A DNA stretch of 64,000 nucleotides from CALNXN01 sp942490645. GTDB taxonomy: Bacteria; Pseudomonadota; Alphaproteobacteria; Rhodobacterales; Rhodobacteraceae. The first letter of the stretch is position 1; each line of letters starts with the position of its first letter. The notes below the pieces were generated by a model. That model saw only the letters and a program-made list of their open reading frames with translations. It had not been told where the DNA came from and made no database searches. Below are positions 16,558-26,539 of the stretch, piece by piece. Position numbers and translations under genes: made by a program. Location: the NCBI GenBank assembly GCA_942490645.1, contig CALNXN010000007.1:1-64000 (forward strand). The letters are read 5' to 3'.

Positions 16558-19500
16558 TTACTCCAACTCAACCAGCAGATCCTTGGCGTCGATCTGGCCG
16601 CCGGGGGTGACGTGCACGGCTTTGACCACCGCGTCACGGTCGGCGTGGATACCGGTTTCCATCTTCATCGCCTCAATGGTCAGCAACAGGTCGCCCGCCT
16701 TGACCGCATTGCCCGCTGTGGCCGCGACAGAGGCCACGACCCCCGGCATCGGCGCGCCGATGTGGTTTGCGTTGCCCGCTTCGGCCTTGGGGCGCTGGGC
16801 GGTCTGGATTTGACCAGACGGTTGGGCACGCGCACCACGCGGGGCTGGCCGTTGAGTTCGAAAAACACGCGGACTTCGCCGTCTTCGCCGGTCTCGCCGA
16901 CCGCTTGCAGGCGGATTTCCAGCGTCTTGCCGGGGTCGATCTCGGCGGAGATTTCCTCGCCCGGTTCCATACCATAGAAAAACGTCTTGGTCGGCAGGGT
17001 GCGCACGGGGCCGTAGGTGCGGTGGCGCCCCATGTAATCAAGAAACACCTTGGGATACATCAGATAGCCCGACAGATCCTCGTCATCGACCGGCTTGCCC
17101 TCCATCGCATCGGAGGCCTCGCGGCGTGCCGCTTCGAGATCGGCGGGGGGCAAGTGCTTGCCGGGGCGTTCGGTGTTGGGTTTTTCGTCCTTGAGCACCT
17201 TTTGCACGATCTTGTCGGGGAACCCGCCCGGAGGCTGCCCCAGATTGCCGCGCATCATGTCGATGACACTGTCAGGAAAGGACACCTCGGTCTTGGCGTC
17301 TTCGACGTCGGCGCGGGTCAGGCCTTGGCTGACCATCATCAACGCCATATCGCCCACGACCTTGGAGGACGGGGTGACCTTGACGATGTCGCCGAACATC
17401 TTGTTGACGTCCGCATAGGTGCGCGCCACCTCGGGCCATTTGTCTTCCAACCCGAGGGAGGCCGCCTGCGCCTTGAGGTTGGTAAACTGTCCACCGGGCA
17501 TTTCATGCAGATAGACCTCGGAGCTGGGTGCCTGCATGCCGGTTTCAAAGGCGGCGTAAAGGCTGCGCACCTCTTCCCAGTAATCGGAGATTTCGCGCAC
17601 GGCAGTGATATCCAGCCCGGTGTCGCGGTCGGTGCGTTTGAGCGCCTCGACGACGGACCCGAGCGTGGCTTGCGAGGTGTTGCCTGACAGTGCGTCCATC
17701 GCGCAATCGACGGCATCGACGCCCGCCTCGGATGCCGCGAGGATCGTGGCACAGGCGACACCGGCTGTGTCATGGGTGTGGAAGTGAATGGGCAGTCCCA
17801 CCTCGGATTTGAGCGCCGAGACCAGTTGCCGCGCGGCGGCGGGTTTCAACAGACCCGCCATATCCTTGAGGCCCAACACATGGGCGCCCGCGTCGCGCAG
17901 ATCCTTGCCCATCTGGACATAGTACTTGAGGTCATACTTGGCGCGGTCAGGGTCGTTGATGTCGCCCGTGTAACAAATAGCGCCTTCGCAAATCTTGTCG
18001 TTTTCGATCACCGCATCCATCGCGACGCGCATGTTTTCGACCCAGTTGAGGCTGTCAAAGACGCGGAACACATCGACGCCGGTGTTTGCGGCGACGCGCA
18101 CGAATTCCTGCACCACATTGTCGGGATAATTGGTATAGCCGACACCGTTGGAGCCACGCAAAAGCATCTGTGTCATCACGTTGGGCATAGCCGCACGCAA
18201 GTCACGCAACCGCTGCCACGGGCATTCTTGGAGGAACCGATAGGCCACATCGAACGTCGCACCGCCCCAGCATTCGACGCTGAACAGCTGCGGCAGGTTG
18301 GCGGCATAGGCGGGGGCCACCTGGATCATGTCGTGGCTGCGCATCCGCGTGGCCAGCAGGGATTGGTGCCCGTCGCGCATGGTGGTGTCGGTGATCAGCA
18401 ACTGGCGCTGCTGGCCCATCCAATCGGCCACGGCTTGCGGGCCCTTTTGCTCCAGCAGATTGCGCGTGCCCATCATCGGCTCGGCCTTTTGCTTGGGCGG
18501 TTTGGGGTCGCGCACCGACGCTGGCGGGCGCGGGTGGTCCTTGGTCTCGGGATGGCCGTTGACGGTAATGTCCGCGATATAGGTCAGCACCTTTGTGCCG
18601 CGGTCGCGCCGCTTGGAGAACTGGAAAAGCTCGGGCGTCTCGTCGATGAATTTGGTGTGGTAGGTGTTGCCGAGGAAAGTCGGATGCTTGAGCAGGTTTT
18701 CCACAAAAGCAATGTTGGTGCTGACACCCCGGATACGGAATTCACGCAGCGCCCGGTCCATGCGCGCAATCGCGGCCTCTGGCGTCTGGGCCTTGGCTGT
18801 CACCTTGACCAGCAGGCTGTCGTAGTACCGCGTAATCACGCCGCCCGAATAGGCCGTGCCGCCGTCCAGACGGATGCCCATACCGGTGGCCTCACGAAAG
18901 GCGGTGATGCGGCCATAATCGGGGATGAAGTTGTTTTGCGGGTCTTCGGTTGTGATCCGGGTTTGCAGGGCGTGGCCGGTCAGTTGCACGTCGTCTTGGC
19001 GTGGCTTTGCCGGTGGCTTGCGCAATGGTCTTGCCTTCGGCGATCAGGATCTGCGCCTGCACGATGTCGATGCCGGTGACCTCTTCTGTCACCGTGTGTT
19101 CGACCTGCACCCGCGGGTTCACCTCGATGAAGTAGAACTGGCCGTCGTCCATATCCATCAGGAATTCGACGGTGCCGGCGCATTCGTAGTTGACGTGTTT
19201 GCAGATCTTGTAACCCAGTTCGCAAATCTCGCGGCGCTGCAGGTCGCTCAGGTAGGGGGCGGGCGCGCGCTCGACCACCTTTTGGTTGCGGCGCTGGACC
19301 GAGCAGTCGCGCTCGAAAAGGTGGTACATGTCGCCATGTTTGTCGCCAAGGATCTGCACTTCGACGTGGCGCGCGCGCAGGATCATCTTTTCCAGATAGC
19401 CCTCGCCATTGCCAAAGGCGGCTTCGGCCTCGCGGCGCCCCTCAAGGACCTTCTCCTCCAACTCGCCTTCGTTCTCGATCGGGCGCATGCCGCGTCCACC

Positions 19501-19998
19501 GCCGCCCCATGAGGCCTTGAGCATCAGTGGATAGCCGACGGCTGCCGCTTCAGCCTTGATCGCGGCCATGTCATCGCCCAGCACCTCTGTGGCCGGAATG
19601 ACGGGCACGCCGGCCTCCATCGCGACGCGGCGGGCAGACGCCTTGTCGCCCAACGCGCGCATGGTCTCGGCCTTGGGGCCGATGAAGGTGATGCCATTGG
19701 CGGTGCAGGCATCTACGAAATCGGGGTTTTCCGACAAAAGCCCATATCCGGGGTGGATCGCATCGGCACCCGATGCTTTGGCCACGCGGATCATCTCGTC
19801 GATCGAAAGATAGGCCGCGACCGGCCCCAGACCTTCGCCGATGCGGTAGGCCTCGTCGGCCTTGAAACGGTGCAGGCCGAGCTTGTCCTCCTCGGCGTAG
19901 ACGGCCACGGTTTTCTTGCCCATCTCATTTGCGGCGCGCATGATACGGATGGCAATTTCGCCCCGGTTGGCGATCAGGATTTTGCGGAAGTCAGTCAT
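16558..19998 (-). CDS. pyc: Pyruvate carboxylase, two compensating indels
   Basis: Full length is 1146 codons. The biotin carboxylase ATP-grasp domain comes first (KILIANRGEIAIRI at the start, SWGGGGRGM in the lid), then the carboxyltransferase domain (TDTTMRDGHQSLLATRMR), then the biotinyl domain with EAMKME, biotinylated lysine near 1112. It makes oxaloacetate from pyruvate, bicarbonate and ATP. The frame is lost at about 18998 (one extra g on the plus strand) and regained at 16809-16811 (one t missing from a run), so the middle 780 residues read one frame away. Both are probably sequencing errors, since the codons between them are intact. Confidence 0.92.
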
Positions 19999-20313
19999 GG
20001 ATCCCTCTGCCGACGTTGGGTCAATTCAGGCCTGTTTAGGCGGAAACGCTGACCGCGACAACTCGTAGAAATGGGTATTCGCTCAGAGGATGCGTTTCGT
20101 GGGCTGCCTTAGGCTGCTGCGCAAGGCCTATGCCTGCAGTGTAGCAAATTCAGACACAGTCTTGGCCTTTTGCGACGATTGGGTTGGTCCCTTCTACAGT
20201 GAGACAGCTTTTTGGGTTTGTTTGCTCCGTTTTGGCGAAAGCTCTTCGCTTTCGCGTCAACGCGGTGGTAGGACACGCGGAGGTTGAATAATGACCGATA
20301 TTTAGGGGATCCC
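19999..20313. other. Divergent intergenic region between pyc and a VPLPA-CTERM gene
   Basis: About 315 bases holding the promoters of both genes. No hairpin or repeat stands out. The sequence TTTAGGGGAT at 20301-20310 supplies the ribosome binding site for the plus-strand gene. Confidence 0.5.
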
Positions 20314-20895
20314 ATGAAAATCACGAACTTTGTAGCGGCCACATGTTTGGCCGCAGGACTTGGTGCCACAAGTGCCTCCGCCGCCGTTGTCATCAATGGT
20401 CAGGAAGTCGGTGCCGATGTCGTGTTCACCATGTCCGGTTCGTATGACGTTTCAGGCGCAAGCTTTTTCACAACAGGCAGTGTGTCCACGGCTATTGGTG
20501 GCGACCGCGGTGTGATCAACTTGGGGGTGCCCGGATCAAATCAGTATGACTTCTATTCCGTCGACGCATTCCCTGCGTCCATGGGCACGGGCAGCACTGT
20601 TGTCGGCGGAATCGGCATTTCAGATTTGTTTGCTTTGACCCGAGGCGGCTCCACGCGTGTTGTTGGCGTGGCAGAGGGCACAACCACGGGAACGGTCAGC
20701 GGCACGTTGACCTTTGCCAGCAGTTCATTCGCGAGCTTGGGTTTGGCCGTTGGGTCGTATGACTGGACATGGTCCGGTGACAGCGCACGGGTGAATATCG
20801 GTGGGCCCGCGGTCGTTCCGCTGCCTGCAACGCTGCCAATGTTGGGCCTTGCTATTTTGGGGGCTGGTCTGGTGGCACGACGTAAAAAGAGCTGA
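20314..20895 (+). CDS. VPLPA-CTERM sorting domain protein
   Basis: The protein has 193 residues. A signal peptide (CLAAGLGATSASA, cleavage about 23) is followed by a Ser/Thr/Gly-rich beta-type body and the C-terminal sorting signal VVPLPATLP at 167-175, a hydrophobic helix and RRKKS. It is probably released to the surface by an exosortase. I use the ATG at 20314, preceded by AGGGGAT; a TTG ten codons earlier is in frame but less likely. It has no close similarity that I can see to the gene at 14589 outside the two signals. Confidence 0.85.
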   Translation: MKITNFVAATCLAAGLGATSASAAVVINGQEVGADVVFTMSGSYDVSGASFFTTGSVSTAIGGDRGVINLGVPGSNQYDFYSVDAFPASMGTGSTVVGGIGISDLFALTRGGSTRVVGVAEGTTTGTVSGTLTFASSSFASLGLAVGSYDWTWSGDSARVNIGGPAVVPLPATLPMLGLAILGAGLVARRKKS

Positions 20896-20941
20896 ACGCA
20901 GCCATCTGGACGCGGGGGTTGCCTGACGTCCGAAGTATGAT

Positions 20942-22111
20942 TCAGCGCGGCGCCTCCGCAGTCAGGGCGCCGCGCGTTACGTCAAAGGCTGGCGGCAACG
21001 TGGCCAGCGATGTGCAACCCAGTTGTCCCATATTGGCGGTCAGATCCTTGGCAAAGATGTCGATCACATGGTCGATGCCTTTGGGGCCAAGGGCGGCAAG
21101 GCCGAAGTGGAAGGCCCGCCCCATCATCACGAAATCCGCGCCGAGGCTGAGGGCACGCAGGATGTCGAGCCCGCCTTCGACGCCGCTGTCGAAGATCAGC
21201 GGCAGATCGGTGGCCGCACGGATGGCGGGCAGGGCGTCGATCGAGGCCGGGGCCGCATCGAATTGGCGGCCGGCGTGGTTGGACACCCAAAGTGCATCGA
21301 CGCCAGCGGACTGCAAAGGGGCCGCGTCTTGCGCGCGCAGCACGCCTTTGACGATCAGCGGGCCGTCCCAGGCGTCGCGCAGCCATTTGACGTATTCCCA
21401 ATCCGGCGACGTGCGCAGCAGATATCCCATATGGGCAGTCGGCGGCAGGTTCTGGGTGTTGGTTTCGGCGTATTTGTCGAGCATGCGCATATGCGGCATC
21501 CCCTGACGCGCCATGCCAAGCGCCCATGCCGGGCGCAGAGCCACCTGTGCCAAGAGACGCGGCGTCAGTTTAGGCGGATTGGTGATGCCCGAGCGGACCT
21601 GCCGTTCGCGCCGCGAAGCGACGGGGACATCGACGGTCAGCACCAGTGTGGAAAATCCCGCGTCCCGAGCGCGGTTGAGCATGTCGGTGCGGATATGTTC
21701 ATCGCGCGGCGGGTAGAGTTGAAACCATGCATGCGGCCCCAGATGCGGGGCGAGGTCTTCGGGGCTGGCGGCGGCAACGGTCGAGAGGGTGTAGGGGATG
21801 GAGTGATGCGCTGCGGCACGGGCGAGATGCCCTTCGGCGTCGGGCCACATCAGGCCGGACATGCCCACCGGCGCGATCCCGAAGGGCAGGGGCAGCGTTT
21901 GACCCAACAGGGTGGTCGAAAGATCCGGTGTGAATTCGCCGTGCAGGATTGAGGGCATCAGCCCAATGCGATCAAGTTGCGCGCGGTTGCGGTGCTTCGT
22001 GGCCTCAGTGCCGGTGGCGCTGTCGAGGTATTCCCAGACGAATTTCGGAATCCGCGTTTTGGCGCGTGCGCGCAGATCGCCGAGGCCGGGGTATTTGCTG
22101 TGCAAGCTCAT
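20942..22111 (-). CDS. lldD: FMN-dependent alpha-hydroxy acid dehydrogenase (L-lactate dehydrogenase type)
   Basis: The protein has 389 residues, the usual length. PLPFGIAPVGMSGLMWPDAE, the WFQLYPPRD beta strand, LVLTVDVPVASRRERQVRSG, LIVKGVL, VSNHAGRQFDAAP with the catalytic His and the FMN-phosphate loop FDSGVEGGLDILRAL are all present. It oxidises L-lactate or a related 2-hydroxy acid to the keto acid, passing electrons to the respiratory chain. The ATG at 22111 begins MSLHSKYPGLGDLRARAK, the usual family start. Substrate is inferred from the family, so a glycolate- or mandelate-type relative is not excluded. Confidence 0.85.
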   Translation of the reverse strand: MSLHSKYPGLGDLRARAKTRIPKFVWEYLDSATGTEATKHRNRAQLDRIGLMPSILHGEFTPDLSTTLLGQTLPLPFGIAPVGMSGLMWPDAEGHLARAAAHHSIPYTLSTVAAASPEDLAPHLGPHAWFQLYPPRDEHIRTDMLNRARDAGFSTLVLTVDVPVASRRERQVRSGITNPPKLTPRLLAQVALRPAWALGMARQGMPHMRMLDKYAETNTQNLPPTAHMGYLLRTSPDWEYVKWLRDAWDGPLIVKGVLRAQDAAPLQSAGVDALWVSNHAGRQFDAAPASIDALPAIRAATDLPLIFDSGVEGGLDILRALSLGADFVMMGRAFHFGLAALGPKGIDHVIDIFAKDLTANMGQLGCTSLATLPPAFDVTRGALTAEAPR

Positions 22112-22783
22112 TGCGCGCATTTGGGCGAGGTTTGGAGAGATTGTCCAGTCCGCAAGCGGGGGCGCTGCCCCCGGACCCCCGGCATATTTTTGGAACAATG
22201 AAGGAGAGAGCGGCGGAGGGGGTTTGTTGGTTGGGTGTGCGGGGCCAGAGTGGGGCTGTGTTGAAATGCGGAGCAGGCAGACGAAAAGCGGCGCAAGGCG
22301 GGGTTAGGTGTTTTGGCGGTGGCATTTCCGGACTTGGAGTTTTGAAATGCAAAAGGGTATTTGTCTGAAATCAAGAGGGAAACTCGGTTGATACTGGCGG
22401 ATTGCGAGGCGGACGCGTATGCAATCGAGTTTGGTTCCATCACTGGGCTTCTAACTGTGACAGGGGTCATGGGGGGTATTCATGGCGATCCACGGCGATG
22501 ATGACGCCGGTGGGATTGCGGGGTGTTGTGCGCAGGACGTGAGGGCTGGGAGCAGGCGTCCGGACGTTGGTTCCACGACTTGTTTGACGAGGTGCAACGG
22601 GTGATGGGCTCGGGATGGGGGGTGCTGTGCGGCGCGAGGGATATTCGCTGGGTGATCTGCCGCAACCTGCTGTTGCAGTACCAAACTGACGGATCAACTT
22701 GGCGGAACAAGTGGTGTTTTCGCGTGGGAACATGTCAAGAACACGGGTTTTCCTTTGAACGGTTTGCGGGTAGGTTTGGAGCC
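22112..22783. other. Gap between the lactate dehydrogenase and uvrD genes
   Basis: About 670 bases with no convincing gene. It contains the GC-rich repeat at 22157-22206 and, further on, a GC-rich segment that is open in the uvrD frame back to 22523; that extension is Trp- and Cys-rich and does not look like part of the helicase. Confidence 0.5.
22157..22206. repeat. GC-rich intergenic repeat of Rhodobacterales type
   Basis: The sequence has GGGGGC at 22158-22163 and GCCCCC at 22167-22172 as a tight hairpin, then GGACCCCCGG and ATATTTTTGGAACAATGAAGGA. From memory, near-identical GCCCCCGGACCCCCGG-ATATTTTT units are scattered between genes in many Rhodobacteraceae. Its role is not known; it may act as a transcription or folding signal. 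Confidence 0.5.
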
Positions 22784-25228
22784 ATGAGCAGTTTTGATGA
22801 ATTGGACGCCTTTGAGGGCGCATCTTTGTCGGCGCGCGCCATGGCGGCGCGGCCACAGCCCTATATGGAGGGGTTGAACCCGGCACAGCGGGCCGCGGTG
22901 GAGCAATTGGACGGGCCGGTTCTGATGCTGGCTGGGGCCGGCACGGGCAAGACACGGGCGTTGACGGCACGGATCGTGCATTTGATGAATACAGGGCGCG
23001 CGCGGCCCAATGAGGTTTTGGCGGTGACCTTCACCAACAAGGCCGCGCGGGAGATGAAAAACCGGGTTGGCCAGATGATGGGCCAACAGATCGAAGGAAT
23101 GCCCTGGCTGGGGACCTTTCACGCGATATGCGTGAAGCTGTTGAGGCGGCATGCTGAGCTGGTCAACGATGGATCCGGTCAAGCGGGGCGTCTCGACGGT
23201 GAAAATGCATATGATCAGCGTGCGGTGCCGCGCCCCGACGCCGTGCAAGGCCAACGCCCGATGCGGCATCTGAAATCGAATTTCACCATTCTGGATACGG
23301 ATGATCAGCTGCGTTTGCTCAAGCAATTGGTGGCGGCGGAAGGCATCGACGACAAGCGTTGGCCCGCGCGACAGTTGGCCTCGATCATTGATGGTTGGAA
23401 GAACCGTGCATTGACGCCGGACAGGGTGCCGAGTGCGGATGCGGGAGCCTACAACCACAAGGGCGTCAAGCTTTATGCCCAATACCAAACGCGGTTGCTT
23501 GAGCTGAACGCCTGCGATTTCGGTGATCTGCTGCTTCACATGGTCACGATTTTCCAGACCCACCCGGATGTGCTGGAGCAGTATCAGCGCTGGTTCAAAT
23601 ACATCCTGGTGGACGAATACCAAGACACCAACGTGGCGCAGTATCTGTGGTTGCGGCTGCTGGCGGGTGGGCACAAGAACATCTGCTGTGTGGGGGATGA
23701 TGATCAGTCGATCTATGGCTGGCGCGGGGCCGAGGTGGGCAATATTCTGCGCTTTGAGGCGGATTTTCCGGGGGCTCATGTGGTGCGGCTGGAGCAGAAT
23801 TACCGGTCCACACCGCATATTCTGGCCGCTGCGTCGGGTGTGATTTCGGGCAATGAGGGGCGTCTGGGCAAGACGCTGTTCACGGAAGTGACCGAGGGCG
23901 AGAAGGTGCGCCTGATCGGTCATTGGGACGGCGAGGAAGAGGCCCGCTGGATCGGCGAAGAGATCGAGGCGGCGCAGCGTGGCACGCGGGGGATGGAGAA
24001 GTTCAGCCTTGATGCGATGGCCATTCTGGTGCGCGCGAGCCATCAGATGCGCGCGTTCGAAGACCGTTTCTTGACCATTGGGTTGCCATATCGCGTGATC
24101 GGCGGGCCACGGTTTTACGAGCGGATGGAGATCCGCGATGCAATGGCCTATTTCCGTGTGGTGGTCAGCCCGGATGATGATCTGGCCTTCGAGCGGATCG
24201 TGAACACGCCCAAACGGGGGCTTGGCGACAAAGCACAGCAGACGATCCAGCGCATGGCACGCGACAACGGCGTGTCACTGCTGGAAGGCGCGCGGCTGGC
24301 GGTGGAGACCAAGGCCATCGGCGGCAAGGGGGGGGCGGCCCTTGGTGAGTTGGTCGAAGGGATCGCGCGCTGGGGCCGGATGGCGGGCGACACCACGATC
24401 AGCCACATCGAATTGGCCGAGGTTATTTTGGACGAGAGCGGCTATACCGCGCATTGGCAGAACGACAAGACACCCGAAGCGCCGGGGCGGTTGGAGAACC
24501 TCAAGGAATTGGTCAAGGCGCTGGAGCAATTCGAGAACCTGCAAGGGTTTCTGGAACACGTCAGCCTGATCATGGACAACGAGAGCGATGATGGCGGTGC
24601 CAAGGTCAGCATCATGACGCTGCACGCGGCCAAGGGGCTGGAGTTTCCGATGGTGTTTTTGCCCGGTTGGGAAGATGGGCTCTTCCCGTCGCAGCGCAGC
24701 ATGGACGAGAGCGGGATCAAGGGGCTGGAAGAGGAACGCAGGCTTGCCTACGTCGGGATCACCCGCGCCGAAGAGGTTTGCACGATCTCTTTTGCGGCCA
24801 ACCGGCGGGTGTTCGGGCAGTGGCAATCGTCGATGCCGTCGCGGTTCATTGATGAATTGCCCGATGACCACGTGGATGTTCTGACCCCGCCGGGGTTATA
24901 CGGTGGCGGTTATGGCGCGGCTGCACCGACCAGCAGCCTGCATGACGCTGCAGCAGAGGCGAACGTTTACAACTCGCCCGGCTGGCGACGCTTGCAAGCC
25001 CGTAGCCAAGAACGTCCGATGAGCCAGCCCAGCGAGGCGCGCAATACCGTCATCGACGCGGCGGCTGTGTCCAGCTTTACGATGGGCGAGCGGGTGTTTC
25101 ACCAAAAGTTCGGCTATGGGGCGATCATCGGCATCGAAGGCGATAAGCTGGAGATCGAATTCGACAAGGCGGGCACCAAAAAGGTCGTGGCCAAGTTCAT
25201 CACCGGGGCCGATGACATTCCGTTCTAG
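22784..25228 (+). CDS. uvrD: UvrD/PcrA-type superfamily I DNA helicase
   Basis: The protein has 814 residues. Walker A is LAGAGTGKT (49-57), motif II is LVDEYQDTN, motif III GDDDQSIYGWRG, then QNYRS, and motif VI YVGITRAEE. The C-terminal tail (about 740-814, MGERVFHQKFGYGAIIGIEGD, KKVVAKF) is the small domain that in PcrA/UvrD contacts RNA polymerase. It unwinds DNA 3' to 5' in nucleotide excision and mismatch repair. I chose the ATG at 22784, since the upstream open frame is not helicase-like. Residues about 128-162 form an extra, polar loop between motifs Ia and Ib. Confidence 0.9.
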   Translation: MSSFDELDAFEGASLSARAMAARPQPYMEGLNPAQRAAVEQLDGPVLMLAGAGTGKTRALTARIVHLMNTGRARPNEVLAVTFTNKAAREMKNRVGQMMGQQIEGMPWLGTFHAICVKLLRRHAELVNDGSGQAGRLDGENAYDQRAVPRPDAVQGQRPMRHLKSNFTILDTDDQLRLLKQLVAAEGIDDKRWPARQLASIIDGWKNRALTPDRVPSADAGAYNHKGVKLYAQYQTRLLELNACDFGDLLLHMVTIFQTHPDVLEQYQRWFKYILVDEYQDTNVAQYLWLRLLAGGHKNICCVGDDDQSIYGWRGAEVGNILRFEADFPGAHVVRLEQNYRSTPHILAAASGVISGNEGRLGKTLFTEVTEGEKVRLIGHWDGEEEARWIGEEIEAAQRGTRGMEKFSLDAMAILVRASHQMRAFEDRFLTIGLPYRVIGGPRFYERMEIRDAMAYFRVVVSPDDDLAFERIVNTPKRGLGDKAQQTIQRMARDNGVSLLEGARLAVETKAIGGKGGAALGELVEGIARWGRMAGDTTISHIELAEVILDESGYTAHWQNDKTPEAPGRLENLKELVKALEQFENLQGFLEHVSLIMDNESDDGGAKVSIMTLHAAKGLEFPMVFLPGWEDGLFPSQRSMDESGIKGLEEERRLAYVGITRAEEVCTISFAANRRVFGQWQSSMPSRFIDELPDDHVDVLTPPGLYGGGYGAAAPTSSLHDAAAEANVYNSPGWRRLQARSQERPMSQPSEARNTVIDAAAVSSFTMGERVFHQKFGYGAIIGIEGDKLEIEFDKAGTKKVVAKFITGADDIPF

Positions 25229-25297
25229 GGTGCCGTCTTAACGAACCAACCGCGCCGGGTTTTACGCGATGACTGGCGTTGCAGGAACGCCGTCAAT

Positions 25298-25819
25298 TCA
25301 TACATCCCAATACCGTGGATCATTCAATGTATCGGAACACTGGACCTGTGCCACGGTGCGGCGCGGTGACAGCGCCCGCGCCATCCATGCGTTTGCATAT
25401 TGAGGTGGAATTGGGTGCGGAGCGGACAAGCCTTGTGCCGCTGCCGGTTCAAATCCGAATTTACCATAGTACTTCGGATCGCCGAAAACGAAGATCACAT
25501 CCACCCCTTCCGCCCGGAGCTGTTCGATACCCTGCGTGATCAACTGACGACCGACGCCTGATTTTTGCGCCTGTGGCCGCACCGCCAAAGGGCACAGGAT
25601 CGACCCGATCAGATCGCCCGCTGTGACCTTGGTAAAAAGGATGTGGCCCACGTCTTGTGCATCAACGCGCGCCAGCAGCGATACACGAGGTGCGGCTGTT
25701 TCATCGGACAAGAGCGCCGAGACCAGATCGGCTTCTTCATCCTGGCCGAAGGCTTGCCGGTGAATGTCGAGGATCGTGTCGATATCTTGCTGTGTCGTTG
25801 TGCGAATGGCGAGCGTCAT
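25298..25819 (-). CDS. GNAT family N-acetyltransferase (YhbS-like)
   Basis: The protein has 173 residues. LAVRPQAQKSGVGRQLITQG (78-97) is the acetyl-CoA-binding strand and loop; VIFVFGDPKYYGKFGFEPA (109-127) is the family's typical late motif. This subfamily is common and mostly uncharacterised. It is convergent with uvrD. Confidence 0.85.
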   Translation of the reverse strand: MTLAIRTTTQQDIDTILDIHRQAFGQDEEADLVSALLSDETAAPRVSLLARVDAQDVGHILFTKVTAGDLIGSILCPLAVRPQAQKSGVGRQLITQGIEQLRAEGVDVIFVFGDPKYYGKFGFEPAAAQGLSAPHPIPPQYANAWMARALSPRRTVAQVQCSDTLNDPRYWDV

Positions 25820-25881
25820 GGATGCGCCTTTTGATGTAGGTCCCGCGCGATCTATCGCACGGCATCCGGACCTGCAAAACG

Positions 25882-26068
25882 AAAAACGGCGGCCCCCGGG
25901 AGGATGGGGACCGCCGCCTTGAAACGCTGATCTGGTCGGGAGGAGGTGACCGTCACAGCGTATTCCGGGTGCGCCAGGTGGCGCGGTATAAAAAGTGCGG
26001 CGACATCAGGGAGGAGGTCGATGCCGCCGCTAAATACAGACATCCCAGGGAGGAGGAGAGGAACGTCT
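25882..26068 (-). ncRNA. CcsR-like small RNA array, CCUCCUCCC hairpins
   Basis: Directly after the DUF1127 stop the minus strand has three hairpins whose loops each show CCTCCTCCC. Hairpin 1 is 26038-26068 (9 pairs), hairpin 2 is 25997-26030 (11 pairs with one G-U) and hairpin 3 is 25925-25960 (5 plus 4 pairs around an internal loop). A fourth, 25887-25916 (11 pairs), has ATCCTCCC in the loop and is followed by TTTTT, a Rho-independent terminator. In Rhodobacter sphaeroides the CcsR1-4 stress RNAs have the same loop motif and are co-transcribed with a DUF1127 gene (ccaF1). The motif resembles an anti-Shine-Dalgarno sequence. Confidence 0.85.
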
Positions 26069-26091
26069 GATCTCGTGTGTCTCGGGCGGTG

Positions 26092-26319
26092 TTACCCGCG
26101 GCGTGTGGCCTCAAAAGCCTTGCTGACCATGCCTGCGCGGCTTGTGCCGATATCGGCCAAGTCGCGATCATTCAGGCCCGACAGCTCATTCAGCGTTTGA
26201 CGCATCAGGCGCCGTTGGGCATGGCGTTCGGCCATCCGGTAAAGCGCTTGTGCGATTTTTTCCAAAGCGCGCTCGAACAAGGAGCGGCTGGCGATTGGTG
26301 TTTCAACGGTATAGGCCAT
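26092..26319 (-). CDS. DUF1127 small protein (CcaF1-like)
   Basis: The protein has 75 residues. The C-terminal LNELSGLNDRDLADIGTSRAG is the DUF1127 motif, after a basic helix (RMAERHAQRRLMRQ). I use the ATG at 26319, which has GACGAGG five bases before it; an ATG six codons earlier is in frame. In R. sphaeroides the DUF1127 protein CcaF1 helps process the CcsR RNAs that follow it and binds RNA. The same layout here suggests a stress-induced unit, with the RNA array 24 bases downstream. Confidence 0.88.
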   Translation of the reverse strand: MAYTVETPIASRSLFERALEKIAQALYRMAERHAQRRLMRQTLNELSGLNDRDLADIGTSRAGMVSKAFEATRRG

Positions 26320-26539
26320 GGTTGCCTCGTCTTTCATTGCGTCATCAGTTATGACCCATATTTAGGATTATGCTGCACTTGCACAATAGACAGGTCTGCA
26401 ATGCTGCCATGCAGCGAACGCATGAGCGACCTAGCGTCATTTTGTGCATATTGCTAAAGGGTTAGGCAAAAGGACGCATGGTATTGCGTCGACGGAAATC
26501 GGCGCACATTTAACAGGCGCACTTGGGGAGATTTTAGGC

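Noticed and set aside
17772..19079. Plus-strand open frame of 435 residues opposite pyc
   Set aside because: It is antisense to a clear pyruvate carboxylase, is His- and Gly-rich in the way GC-rich shadows are and has no motif.
22523..22783. Upstream extension of UvrD from 22523
   Set aside because: The 87 added residues are Trp- and Cys-rich and do not resemble helicase sequence; the ATG at 22784 fits the family start.
25852..26043. Minus-strand protein of 63 residues over the CCTCCTCCC hairpins
   Set aside because: The region is explained by four stable hairpins and a terminator; the frame has no family sequence.
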